The notes under the pieces: generated by a model
What the model was told of the DNA's origin: nothing
Seen by the model: only the letters and a program-made list of their open reading frames with translations
Databases searched by the model: none
Position numbers and translations under genes: made by a program
NCBI GenBank assembly: GCA_947305245.1
Contig: CAMZDG010000002.1
Coordinates: 124,001 to 188,000, forward strand
Direction of reading: 5' to 3'
Length of the DNA stretch: 64,000 nt
Origin: an uncultured Lachnospiraceae bacterium
GTDB lineage: Bacteria; Bacillota; Clostridia; Lachnospirales; Lachnospiraceae
In this document: positions 35,470 through 43,328 of the stretch, piece after piece
Layout: each line of letters begins with the position of its first letter
Numbering within the stretch: the first letter of the stretch is position 1

Positions 35470-36597
35470 TTATTGCTCTTCGGAAGCAATCACAGCATCA
35501 ATGTCAACGGGAACCACGTCTCCGTCATCCTCTGCCTTAGGCTCGGGAGCAAACATTGCCTTGATGCTCAGGGAGATCTTCTTGTCAGCCTCATTGAAGT
35601 CAACCACCTTAGCGGTGATCTCCTGTCCAACGCTCAGTACGTCAGCAGGCTTCTCTACGTGCTCCTTGGAGATCTGAGATACGTGAAGCAGTGCGTCCAC
35701 GCCAACCTCAAGCTCAACAAATGCGCCGAAGTCCGTCATTCTTGCAACCTTACCGGTCACAATGTTGCCAACGGCATATTTCTGCGCTGCATCCTTCCAG
35801 GGATTTGCATCATCAAACTTCAGGGAAAGAGCGATCTTATTTCCATTGATCTCCTTGATGAGGACCTTTCTGGTCTCGCCAACCTTGAAGACCTTCTTGG
35901 GATGCTCGATGCGGCCCCAGCTCATCTCGGAAACGTGAAGCAGTCCGTCTGCACCGCCCAGATCGATGAATGCGCCGAAATCAGTGATGTTCTTTACAAC
36001 GCCTTCTACCACGTCGCCTTCATGGATCCTCTCGAACAGAGCCTTCTGCTGCTCTGCCTTCTTCTCCATCAGAAGCGCCTTGCGGTCGCCAATGTAACGT
36101 CTTCTCTTCGGATTGTACTCGCTGATCACGAATTCGATCTCCTGACCTGCGAACTTGTTCAGATCCTTCTCATAGCTGTCGGAAACAAGGCTTGCAGGGA
36201 TAAAGATGCGAACCTCGTCAACGATCACGCTAAGACCGCCGTCCAGCACCTGGGATACGGTAGCCTTGAGAACTTCCTTGTTGTTGAAAGCCTCTTCAAT
36301 TCTCTTGTTGCCTCTGTCAGCGGCAAGTCTCTTGTAGGTCAGTGCAACCTGGCCTTCGCCGTCATTTACCTTCAAAACCTTCACTTCCATGGTGTCCCCA
36401 ACCTTTACGGCCTGGGTCAGATCTATGGAGGCGTCGTTGGAATATTCGCTCTTCGGCAGAATTCCGTCAGACTTATAACCGATGTTCAGCACGATCTCAT
36501 CCGGCTTCACGTCAATGACCTTACCCTCAACTACCTCCCCAGTATGAATTGTCTTGAAAGATTCTTCCAGCATTTGTTCAAAAGTTTGTTCTGACAT
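35470..36597 (-). CDS. rpsA: S1-type RNA-binding protein (four S1 domains)
   Basis: A 375-residue protein with four S1 domains, the usual Firmicute form rather than the six-domain S1 of E. coli. Domains 3 and 4 are the best conserved: HEGDVVEGVVKNITDFGAFI with GGADGLLHVSEMSW, and VGNIVTGKVARMTDFGAFVE with GVDALLHVSQISKEH. It binds mRNA and may assist translation. Its start codon lies 20 bp inside the 3' end of ispH, so the two are translationally coupled. Confidence 0.95.
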   Translation of the reverse strand: MSEQTFEQMLEESFKTIHTGEVVEGKVIDVKPDEIVLNIGYKSDGILPKSEYSNDASIDLTQAVKVGDTMEVKVLKVNDGEGQVALTYKRLAADRGNKRIEEAFNNKEVLKATVSQVLDGGLSVIVDEVRIFIPASLVSDSYEKDLNKFAGQEIEFVISEYNPKRRRYIGDRKALLMEKKAEQQKALFERIHEGDVVEGVVKNITDFGAFIDLGGADGLLHVSEMSWGRIEHPKKVFKVGETRKVLIKEINGNKIALSLKFDDANPWKDAAQKYAVGNIVTGKVARMTDFGAFVELEVGVDALLHVSQISKEHVEKPADVLSVGQEITAKVVDFNEADKKISLSIKAMFAPEPKAEDDGDVVPVDIDAVIASEEQ

Positions 36598-37492
36598 AAT
36601 TTTGAACCTCCTCGATTAATTTGTTTGGGGTGGAAGCCCCCGCTGTAATACCCACTAGGCGGACAGTTGTCGGTAAGACCAAACTCAAGTCATCCAGTGT
36701 CTGTATATAATAGGTTTGCGCACATTCCGAACTGCATATCTCATACAGCTTTCTTGTATTGGAACTGTGCTTCCCTCCTATTACGATCATTACGTCAGCT
36801 TTCTTTGCAAGGTCTCTTGCAGCCTTCTGACGTTCCTCCGTTGCGTTACAGATAGTATTCACAACACTACCATTGTAACCTCTTTCCTGAAAAATTTCAA
36901 CTATAATGTCAAATTTCTTATAATTAAATGTTGTTTGAGCCACTAGTATTCCTTGTTTTTTGTCATCAAAGCTCAAGTTTTGCGCTTCTTCGGGAGTTTC
37001 CACGACAATCGCCTCATTTCGGCACCATCCGACGATCCCTTCCACCTCCGGGTGTCCGGGGTTTCCAGCGATAAAAACCTGATTTCCATTCTGACTCCCC
37101 TCCTCCACCGTCCGATGGATCCTCTTTACGAAGGGGCAGGTGGCATCCACGCATTCGATGCCTTTTTTCTCCAGGATCTCGTAGATCTCTCGCGGCACTC
37201 CATGCGCACGGATCACCACGGCAGTGCCTTGCGTTTTACCGTCTGCGCCATCTTCTTCGGATCCCACGGCTCCCGTGGCGGACTTCCCTTCAGGCTTCAG
37301 CGCAAGCAGTTCCTCCTTGGAATTGATCACGCGAACGCCGAGCTCCTCTAACTCCCTGACGACCTCTTCATTGTGCACGATGGGGCCATAGGTGTAGATG
37401 GTCTTTCCAGTCTTCAGTTGTTCATAAACCATGTCTACCGCACGCTTTACGCCAAAGCAAAAGCCTGCACAGGCCGCCAATTCGACTTGCAT
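36578..37492 (-). CDS. ispH: 4-hydroxy-3-methylbut-2-enyl diphosphate reductase
   Basis: Last enzyme of the MEP isoprenoid pathway; an iron-sulfur enzyme giving IPP and DMAPP. The three cluster cysteines are visible in AACAGFCFGVKRAVD, VDATCPFVKRIHR and NTICNATEERQ, and HGVPREIYEIL and HPEVEGIVGW are present. The 304 residues include an insert of about 22 residues (around 65-88) rich in Gly, Ser, Glu and Asp, absent from most homologues (about 285 residues). It overlaps the S1 gene by 20 bp; in some clostridia the two are one fused protein. Confidence 0.96.
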   Translation of the reverse strand: MQVELAACAGFCFGVKRAVDMVYEQLKTGKTIYTYGPIVHNEEVVRELEELGVRVINSKEELLALKPEGKSATGAVGSEEDGADGKTQGTAVVIRAHGVPREIYEILEKKGIECVDATCPFVKRIHRTVEEGSQNGNQVFIAGNPGHPEVEGIVGWCRNEAIVVETPEEAQNLSFDDKKQGILVAQTTFNYKKFDIIVEIFQERGYNGSVVNTICNATEERQKAARDLAKKADVMIVIGGKHSSNTRKLYEICSSECAQTYYIQTLDDLSLVLPTTVRLVGITAGASTPNKLIEEVQNYVRTNF

Positions 37493-37601
37493 AAATCAAC
37501 CTTTCTGATGAACTCGGGGCCGAGGCCCGGCAAATTTCCGGTAAACTTTTGACCCGGAAATGCTTCCAGAGTCATCCCCTTGAGCATAGGGAAAACCAAG
37601 T

Positions 37602-38261
37602 TTATCTATCTGCAAGAGACAGAATTCGGGCGACAACTTCTTCGATGGTAAGGTAGGAGGTGTCGACAAGGATGGCGTCATCTGCCTGTTTGAGGGGTGA
37701 GATGTCACGATGCATGTCGCGATAGTCACGCTCCTCAATGTCTTTTTGGATCTGCATAAGGTCGCACTCCTGGCCCTTGGCAATGAGCTCGTCATGGCGG
37801 CGCTTTGCGCGAACTTCACTGCTCGCAGTCAGATAAATCTTAAGGTTCGCGTTCGGAAGGACGCAGGTGCCAATGTCGCGGCCGTCCATGATGAGGTCCG
37901 TGGTCTTCGCAAGCGCCTGTTGCTTTTCCACAAGCTTACTTCTCACTTCCCCGATCACGCTGATGGTGGATGCCATATTGCCGACTTCCTCGGTACGGAT
38001 CAGGCCGTTGACGTTCTCACCGTTTAAGTAGACCACCTGCTGACCGTCCTCATGTCCCAGCGTCACGTTTGCTTCGGCGCATTTCTGAATGATGGTATCC
38101 TTGTCTTCCGGATCCACCTTATTTCGAAGCATGTAAAGCGCCATGGCACGGTACATTGCCCCCGTATCCACGTAGATCAATCCTTTTTCCTTCGCCACCA
38201 GCTTCGCAATGGTACTCTTTCCCGCGCCTGCGGGGCCATCAATTGCAATCGTATAACTCAT
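37602..38261 (-). CDS. cmk: Cytidylate kinase from an internal start (alternative product)
   Basis: Phosphorylates CMP and dCMP. From the ATG at 38261 it is 219 residues, the normal Cmk length, starting MSYTIAIDGPAGAGKSTIAK with the P-loop, then YVDTGAMYRAMALY, MDGRDIGTCVLPNA and RAKRRHDELIAKG. AAAGGATCAAACA immediately before this ATG is a usable ribosome site. The frame is the same as the longer fused protein, so this entry is the same coding region read from the second start. Confidence 0.6.
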   Translation of the reverse strand: MSYTIAIDGPAGAGKSTIAKLVAKEKGLIYVDTGAMYRAMALYMLRNKVDPEDKDTIIQKCAEANVTLGHEDGQQVVYLNGENVNGLIRTEEVGNMASTISVIGEVRSKLVEKQQALAKTTDLIMDGRDIGTCVLPNANLKIYLTASSEVRAKRRHDELIAKGQECDLMQIQKDIEERDYRDMHRDISPLKQADDAILVDTSYLTIEEVVARILSLADR

Positions 38262-39692
38262 TGTTTGATCCTTTCTTTGATCCTTTCTTTGATCCTTCCC
38301 ATTTCCGGCGGAATTGCTGCTCCCATTTTCTTGAATGACCTCTTCCGTCTTTTCCTTTTTAGCCTCTTTTGTCGCCTCGGCCGCGCTCTTTCCGGCAAGC
38401 CATCCGGTCGACCATGCGATCTGTAGATTAAAACCTCCCGTCAGTGCATCCAGATCCAGCACTTCTCCGGCGAAATAAAGCCCATTGATCAGCTTGGACT
38501 CCATGGTGGAGGGATTGACCTGCTTTACGGAAACGCCGCCCTGCGTGATAATGGCCTCTGCGAAATCCCGCGTCCCCTTCACCGTAAGAGGCAGGCTCTT
38601 GATCAGTCTGCCAAAGCTCATTCGTTCTTCCTTGCCGATCTCCGAAACCTTCTTTTCCGAATCGATCCCGGACAGCCGGATCATAATGGGGATCAGCTTC
38701 GAAGGGAATAGTGCCCCCAGCGCATTCTTGAACTGCTTCGCCTTATTCTCCTCGAATTCCCGAAGAAGCCTTCTGTCCAGCTGTTCCTCGTCCAGGGCAG
38801 GCTTTAGGTCGATCCAAAGCCTGGTCTCTTCCCGCTTCGTCTCGCCCGAAGCTGCGTCAGCAAGTTCCTTCCCATTCTTTTTCTGCGGATTCTTTTCTTT
38901 CTTCTCGCCGCCGTAATAGAAACTGCTTGCGGAAAGAACAAGTGGCCCCGTCACGCCAAAATGCGTGAACATCATCTCGCCAAAGCCTTCATATAGCGTC
39001 TTCTTGCCCCGGGTCATCTTCAGGCTGACATTCTTCAGGGACAGGCCCATGACCTCCTCGGGCCAAGTCTCTTTTGTCTCTAGGGGCACCAAGGCCGGGT
39101 GACGCTGCGTCAGCTCATGTCCAAGGCGCTCCGCGAAGACATAACCGTCGCCCGTGGAGCCCGTGGTCGGATAAGATACGCCGCCGGTACAAAGAATGCA
39201 GGTATCCCCCGTTATTCTCTCGCCGGACTGCAAGATCACGCCCTCAAAGCGCCCGTCTTTCTCCAGGATCTCCTTTACGGTCGCATGCAGTCTCACGCGC
39301 ACTCCCGCGCGATCTAAGAGCCGCTTCATCGCAGCGATCACGTCCGAGGAATGATCCGAAACGGGGAAAACGCGATCACCGCGTTCCACCTTTAGCCTGC
39401 ATCCGCCCTTCTCGAGCAGCTCCATCATCGCGAAATTATCGAAGCCATAAAATGCGCTGTATAAAAACTTCTTGTTCGTACAGACATTATCGAACAGCGT
39501 TTCAATGTCTTTTGCGGCGTTGCATACGTTGCAGCGCCCCTTGCCCGTGATAAAGAGCTTTTTTCCGAGCTTTTCATTTTTTTCCAATAGGGTGACGCGT
39601 GCGCCTTCCATGGCCGCCGCATAGGCCGCCATCATTCCGGCCGCTCCGCCACCGATCACGATCACGTTATTCATACCAATACCAATCATCAA
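37602..39692 (-). CDS. BaiN/HI0933-like flavoprotein fused in frame to cytidylate kinase
   Basis: One open frame of 696 residues. Residues 1 to about 440 are an FAD-dependent oxidoreductase of the BaiN/YhiN family: VIVIGGGAAGMMAAYAAA at the start, GKKLFITGKGRCNVCN and LYFAGEVLDLDALTGGFNLQ near its end. A linker of about 35 residues rich in Lys, Glu, Ser and Asn ends in KDQRKDQRKDQT. From residue 478 follows a complete cytidylate kinase. In related genomes these are adjacent separate genes. Whether one long protein is made, two, or both is open because an internal ribosome site precedes the Cmk ATG. The start at 39692 has no clear ribosome site; 39674 is the alternative. Confidence 0.85.
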   Translation of the reverse strand: MMIGIGMNNVIVIGGGAAGMMAAYAAAMEGARVTLLEKNEKLGKKLFITGKGRCNVCNAAKDIETLFDNVCTNKKFLYSAFYGFDNFAMMELLEKGGCRLKVERGDRVFPVSDHSSDVIAAMKRLLDRAGVRVRLHATVKEILEKDGRFEGVILQSGERITGDTCILCTGGVSYPTTGSTGDGYVFAERLGHELTQRHPALVPLETKETWPEEVMGLSLKNVSLKMTRGKKTLYEGFGEMMFTHFGVTGPLVLSASSFYYGGEKKEKNPQKKNGKELADAASGETKREETRLWIDLKPALDEEQLDRRLLREFEENKAKQFKNALGALFPSKLIPIMIRLSGIDSEKKVSEIGKEERMSFGRLIKSLPLTVKGTRDFAEAIITQGGVSVKQVNPSTMESKLINGLYFAGEVLDLDALTGGFNLQIAWSTGWLAGKSAAEATKEAKKEKTEEVIQENGSSNSAGNGKDQRKDQRKDQTMSYTIAIDGPAGAGKSTIAKLVAKEKGLIYVDTGAMYRAMALYMLRNKVDPEDKDTIIQKCAEANVTLGHEDGQQVVYLNGENVNGLIRTEEVGNMASTISVIGEVRSKLVEKQQALAKTTDLIMDGRDIGTCVLPNANLKIYLTASSEVRAKRRHDELIAKGQECDLMQIQKDIEERDYRDMHRDISPLKQADDAILVDTSYLTIEEVVARILSLADR
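38264..38299 (-). repeat. 12-bp triplication at the BaiN-Cmk junction
   Basis: Three copies of TTTGATCCTTTC (plus strand; the last ends TTCC) encode KDQR units and create repeated AAAGGA ribosome-site cores just before the Cmk ATG. Confidence 0.9.
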
Positions 39693-39710
39693 GTTAATTC
39701 ATCTGCGACC

Positions 39711-40256
39711 CTACTTCAGGAAAGAACCGCAGACGCTCTCTAGCATCGCCCTGGTCTCAATGGCCGAAAGATCATAATCCCCCGTCATGGACATGCATGC
39801 CGCGCCATGAATAAAGATCCAAATCTTCATAAACAGCGCACCGGGATCCTCGCATCCCATCTCGATCGCGCTTTGGATCTCCGTCTTCACGTTCTCCGAA
39901 TCACCATTCAAGATCTCATACAGAGATTTTCTCTGCTTTTCCGGCACAAAGAGCATACGGAACAGCTCCCTTTCCTCTCTTGCGAAAGCGATGTAAGCCA
40001 TGCCAAGATTGCAAAAAGGTGCCTTCTCCAGCTTGGGATATGCGTCATAATATTCCTGAAAGAAAGCAACCGCCTTTTCATAGACGCCTTCGATCAGGTC
40101 ATCCATGTTTTGAAAGGATCGAAAAATGGGCTGCGTGGAGCAATTCGCGCGCTCCGCCACGTGTCTCGCCGTGATGTTCTGTAAGCCTTCTTCCCGTGCC
40201 ATGCGAAAGGCCACGTCCAGGATCATCTGCTTCGTGATACTTTCCTTTCTCGCCAT
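39711..40256 (-). CDS. TetR-family transcriptional regulator
   Basis: A 181-residue repressor. The N-terminal helix-turn-helix runs from SITKQMILDVAFRMAREEGL through NITARHVAERANCSTQPIFRSF (about 8-50), followed by a helical ligand domain. The effector is unknown. Its promoter region carries an inverted repeat right after the -10 hexamer, suggesting self-repression. It lies upstream of and in the same direction as the BaiN-Cmk frame (18 bp), so it may control that operon. Confidence 0.92.
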   Translation of the reverse strand: MARKESITKQMILDVAFRMAREEGLQNITARHVAERANCSTQPIFRSFQNMDDLIEGVYEKAVAFFQEYYDAYPKLEKAPFCNLGMAYIAFAREERELFRMLFVPEKQRKSLYEILNGDSENVKTEIQSAIEMGCEDPGALFMKIWIFIHGAACMSMTGDYDLSAIETRAMLESVCGSFLK

Positions 40257-40318
40257 AGTTCCCTCCCGAGCAAATGCTCATAAAACCGCAAAAAATCTCC
40301 ATTTCTTCGAAACAAAAA

Positions 40319-40365
40319 ACAAGTGTACAAAACATTCGATTCCACCTTGTTTTGTAACACTTGTT
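40319..40365. promoter_or_regulatory. Inverted repeat, probable TetR operator
   Basis: ACAAGTGTACAAAACA on the left and TGTTTTGTAACACTTGT on the right match as inverted copies apart from one inserted base. The left arm lies around and downstream of the transcription start of the tetR promoter. Confidence 0.6.
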
Positions 40366-40395
40366 ATTTTAATATGCTTTTTAGCAACTTGTCAA
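40366..40395 (-). promoter_or_regulatory. Promoter of the tetR operon
   Basis: Perfect TTGACA (40390-40395), 18-nt spacer, TAAAAT (40366-40371). Confidence 0.75.
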
Positions 40396-40446
40396 GCTTT
40401 TTCCGCCAGATTCCGCGTTATGGTTAAGGCCTCCGGCTTTTCCCGC

Positions 40447-41805
40447 CTATTCATGCATTAGATAATCCTTATCCTCATCGATCAGCTTTATCATCGCGCT
40501 GGCAACCTCGGGATCAAACTGCGTGCCACTGTTTTTCTCGATCTCAGCCCGAACAACATCCTGCGCCATGTACTTACGGTAGCTTCGGTTGGAAGTCATG
40601 GCATCGTAAGTGTCCGCCACCGCAATGATCCTTGCATAAAACGGAATGTCCGTGCCCGCCTTCCTGTCCGGATATCCCTTCCCATCATAACGCTCATGAT
40701 GCCAGCGGGCCCCGATGGTCAGATCCGGCCGACTCTTGATCTCCGCCAGAATATCAAATCCAACGCCCGGATGCGTCTTGATCACGGCGTATTCTTCCTC
40801 CGTAAGCCTCGTCGGACTGTTGATAATGGAATTCGGCACACCAATCTTTCCAATGTCATGAAGAAGCGCCATGTAATAAACATTCTCCCGCTCCTCCTCG
40901 GAAAGGTTCAGCTTCTCCGCCAGCATCCTCGAATACTTCGCCACTCGCACGGAATGACCCCTGGTATACTCGTCCTTGGCATCGATGGTGTGTGCCAACG
41001 CCTCCATGACCTCCACCGAAAGCGTTTTCACTTCATCCTTCGCCTTAACGGCCTCGTTCGTGGCATTGATGTTCTTAATGATCACATAGAATGCCCAGAT
41101 GAAAAGGAATACGATCACGCTCGCAAATCCGTAGATAGTTAGGGTTAACTTATCATCAATATATTCTCTGTTACTGATCATGGTCATGGAGAGAAATGCA
41201 CAAAGAAGCGTAAATATAGCGGGAGGAATGGTAAAGATCGCCCAATTCACCTTCACGCGAACGCCGATCATTTCCGCAAGAGATCTCACGTCCAGCAGAT
41301 AAAACAGCACCACTGCAAAAATCAGTATCAAAGTGGAAATGGCGTCGACCAAATCTCCCATGTAAGAGATGGAGAACATCGCCATGCCACCTGTTCCCTT
41401 TAAGGAGAGGACAAAGATTGTATTGAGCATTAAATACAAGAAGAGCAATGATTTCTTCGCTTCCGTTTTCAGCCATTTCCCGACGAGCCAGACATAGAAA
41501 TAGATCAGCAGTAAGTAGATGACTGCATAAATACCATTTGTGAGAAGCTCTTGTCCCGCGCTTAGTACGATTCTTTCGTCATTGACGTCTCGATATAAAA
41601 AGCCATCCATGACGATACCCATAAGGGAGACAGCCTCAAACGAGCAAGCGAATGGGCTCGACAAAACAGCCAAAAGAAACAGCTTTACTTTACTCTTTCC
41701 TTCCTTCCAAAAACACTTATAGATGGAAAGATAAAAGAACAGTGCATAGCCTATAAAAAAGATATACTTTAGAGCTTTTTGGGTAACGTCCATGAATCCA
41801 TCCAT
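40447..41805 (-). CDS. Membrane HD-GYP domain protein, probable c-di-GMP phosphodiesterase
   Basis: A 452-residue protein. About eight hydrophobic helices fill residues 12-255 (a sensory membrane module such as IYAVIYLLLIYFYVWLVG). A short coil leads to an HD-GYP domain from about 265: HTIDAKDEYTRGHSVRVA, LLHDIGKIGVP (HD pair near 317), IKTHPGVGFDIL, ARWHHERYDGKGYP and FDPEVASAMI. The GYP region reads GKGYP, so all metal and substrate motifs are intact. Such enzymes hydrolyse cyclic di-nucleotides. It is downstream of a small membrane protein gene and a response regulator, possibly co-transcribed. Confidence 0.93.
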   Translation of the reverse strand: MDGFMDVTQKALKYIFFIGYALFFYLSIYKCFWKEGKSKVKLFLLAVLSSPFACSFEAVSLMGIVMDGFLYRDVNDERIVLSAGQELLTNGIYAVIYLLLIYFYVWLVGKWLKTEAKKSLLFLYLMLNTIFVLSLKGTGGMAMFSISYMGDLVDAISTLILIFAVVLFYLLDVRSLAEMIGVRVKVNWAIFTIPPAIFTLLCAFLSMTMISNREYIDDKLTLTIYGFASVIVFLFIWAFYVIIKNINATNEAVKAKDEVKTLSVEVMEALAHTIDAKDEYTRGHSVRVAKYSRMLAEKLNLSEEERENVYYMALLHDIGKIGVPNSIINSPTRLTEEEYAVIKTHPGVGFDILAEIKSRPDLTIGARWHHERYDGKGYPDRKAGTDIPFYARIIAVADTYDAMTSNRSYRKYMAQDVVRAEIEKNSGTQFDPEVASAMIKLIDEDKDYLMHE

Positions 41806-41819
41806 CTATTATCCTCCCG

Positions 41820-42566
41820 TTATCCGCGCAGATCTATGTTTTCAGGAATCACTACTTGTATATTTGCCATCCTTTCCTGTTCCTCACGAAGGTATTCTTC
41901 CTTCCGCTTCCTCTCCTCGGCCTTCTCCTTTTCCAGTCTCTCCGAAAGCACGCCGATCAATTGCTTTTCGCGCCAGATTTTTATCCCATAGGTGTCAAAG
42001 GTGTACTTTTCAGAGAGCTCAAACGCCATCTGACTGTCGGAATTCATGAAACCATAAAGCATCATGCGAACGCCGGAGATGATCATGGCAGTTCCCAGCA
42101 CCAGGAACGGATACGTCAATCCGACAAAGGACAGATAGAACTTCTTAGAGTCCGTCAGATCCACGCCTATGCTGGCAAGCCCAAAGATCACGCCGCCAAG
42201 CGTACCGCACAGCGCCCCGATCCAGACCCATTTCACCACTGCCTTCTGATTCTCTTCCAGGCGCTTTACGTACTTTTCCTTCCTGACAAGCTCTTGCTTG
42301 ATCGCGTAATTTGCGCCCCTCGCATAATGGATATATTCGGGCGTCTCGTCAAAGGGTTTTACTTCTATTGGCTTGATCCAGTGACCGCGAAGGAACATGA
42401 AAACGGCTCCGCCTCCGCAGAATGTCGCCATGATCATCCATGCGAGCATAACGCCATAGCCTCTGCCTTTTGAAAAGTAAAATAGGCCCAATATGGCGTC
42501 CGTGATGCCGAATGCGGCGAGTGACAAAGTCACCCAGCAATATCTTGCAACGGTATATCGCTTCAT
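41820..42566 (-). CDS. Unknown membrane protein with charged C-terminal coil
   Basis: A 248-residue protein I do not recognise. Two hydrophobic segments lie near 10-60 (WVTLSLAAFGITDAILGLFY, VMLAWMIMATFCGGGAVFMF) and two more near 110-175. A C-terminal stretch from about 205 (SERLEKEKAEERKRKEEYLR) looks like a cytoplasmic helix. It lies 14 bp before the HD-GYP gene and 63 bp after the response regulator. Co-occurrence suggests a role in the same signalling island, but this is inference. Confidence 0.78.
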   Translation of the reverse strand: MKRYTVARYCWVTLSLAAFGITDAILGLFYFSKGRGYGVMLAWMIMATFCGGGAVFMFLRGHWIKPIEVKPFDETPEYIHYARGANYAIKQELVRKEKYVKRLEENQKAVVKWVWIGALCGTLGGVIFGLASIGVDLTDSKKFYLSFVGLTYPFLVLGTAMIISGVRMMLYGFMNSDSQMAFELSEKYTFDTYGIKIWREKQLIGVLSERLEKEKAEERKRKEEYLREEQERMANIQVVIPENIDLRG

Positions 42567-42629
42567 TTTCTCCCCCTGTTTTCTTCCTTGCCGTTATGAC
42601 CTTGCATCCATTGACTGCCCGGTCACTCC

Positions 42630-43328
42630 TCAGTTCTTCCCTTCCAGGCGATAACCTAGGCCTCGCACGGTCTTGATCAGGTTGCCTTCCGTATCTCCGA
42701 TCTTCTCCCGGATCCTCTTCATGGTCACGGAAAGTGTATTATCATTCACGTAATTCCCATAGAAATCCCACACCGCCGCAAGGATCTCTTCCCTGCTATA
42801 AATTTTCCCTGGATGAGCAAGCATTGCCGATAAAATCCGAAATTCCAGCTTCGTCAAAACAACTTCCTTTTCTCCGACGAACACGCGACCCGTCTCAGGA
42901 TTTAGCCTTAGCGTGCCACATCTTAATTCAACATTTTCCTCTTCCCCTTGCCTTGCGCCGTTTCTTCGAAGTACGCTTCGGATCCGCGAAACCAATTCCC
43001 TGTTCCGAAATGGCTTAATGACATAATCATCCGCGCCAAGGTCAAAGCCCTTTACGACGTCTCCCTCCGACTCCTTCGCCGTCAGAAAGATCACGGGGAG
43101 ATTTGCTTTCTTTTCTTTCAAGTACTTACAAAACTCAAACCCGTCGCCATCCGGCAGAGAAACGTCCAAGAGGGTGAGCACATACTCACCCTCCGATAGT
43201 TTTTGTTTTGCATCCGCCAAATCCTTTGCCACAACGGGCGTAAACCCTTCCTGGCTCAGCAGATATTGTAATCCAAGGAAAATCGCTTCATTGTCCTCAA
43301 CAACCAGAATTCGCCCGTCGTCCGTCAA
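42630..43328 (-). CDS. OmpR-family response regulator, coupled to the permease gene
   Basis: A 232-residue regulator with receiver motifs VVEDNEAIF, LLDVSLPDGDGF (phospho-Asp) and IKPFRN, and a winged-helix domain ending TVRGLGYRLEGKN. Its start codon overlaps the stop of the preceding permease gene by ATGA, so it is translationally coupled to it. No kinase gene is adjacent. The nearest unpaired kinase is at the other end of the ABC/permease genes (49664-50887). Confidence 0.95.
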   Translation of the reverse strand: MTDDGRILVVEDNEAIFLGLQYLLSQEGFTPVVAKDLADAKQKLSEGEYVLTLLDVSLPDGDGFEFCKYLKEKKANLPVIFLTAKESEGDVVKGFDLGADDYVIKPFRNRELVSRIRSVLRRNGARQGEEENVELRCGTLRLNPETGRVFVGEKEVVLTKLEFRILSAMLAHPGKIYSREEILAAVWDFYGNYVNDNTLSVTMKRIREKIGDTEGNLIKTVRGLGYRLEGKN

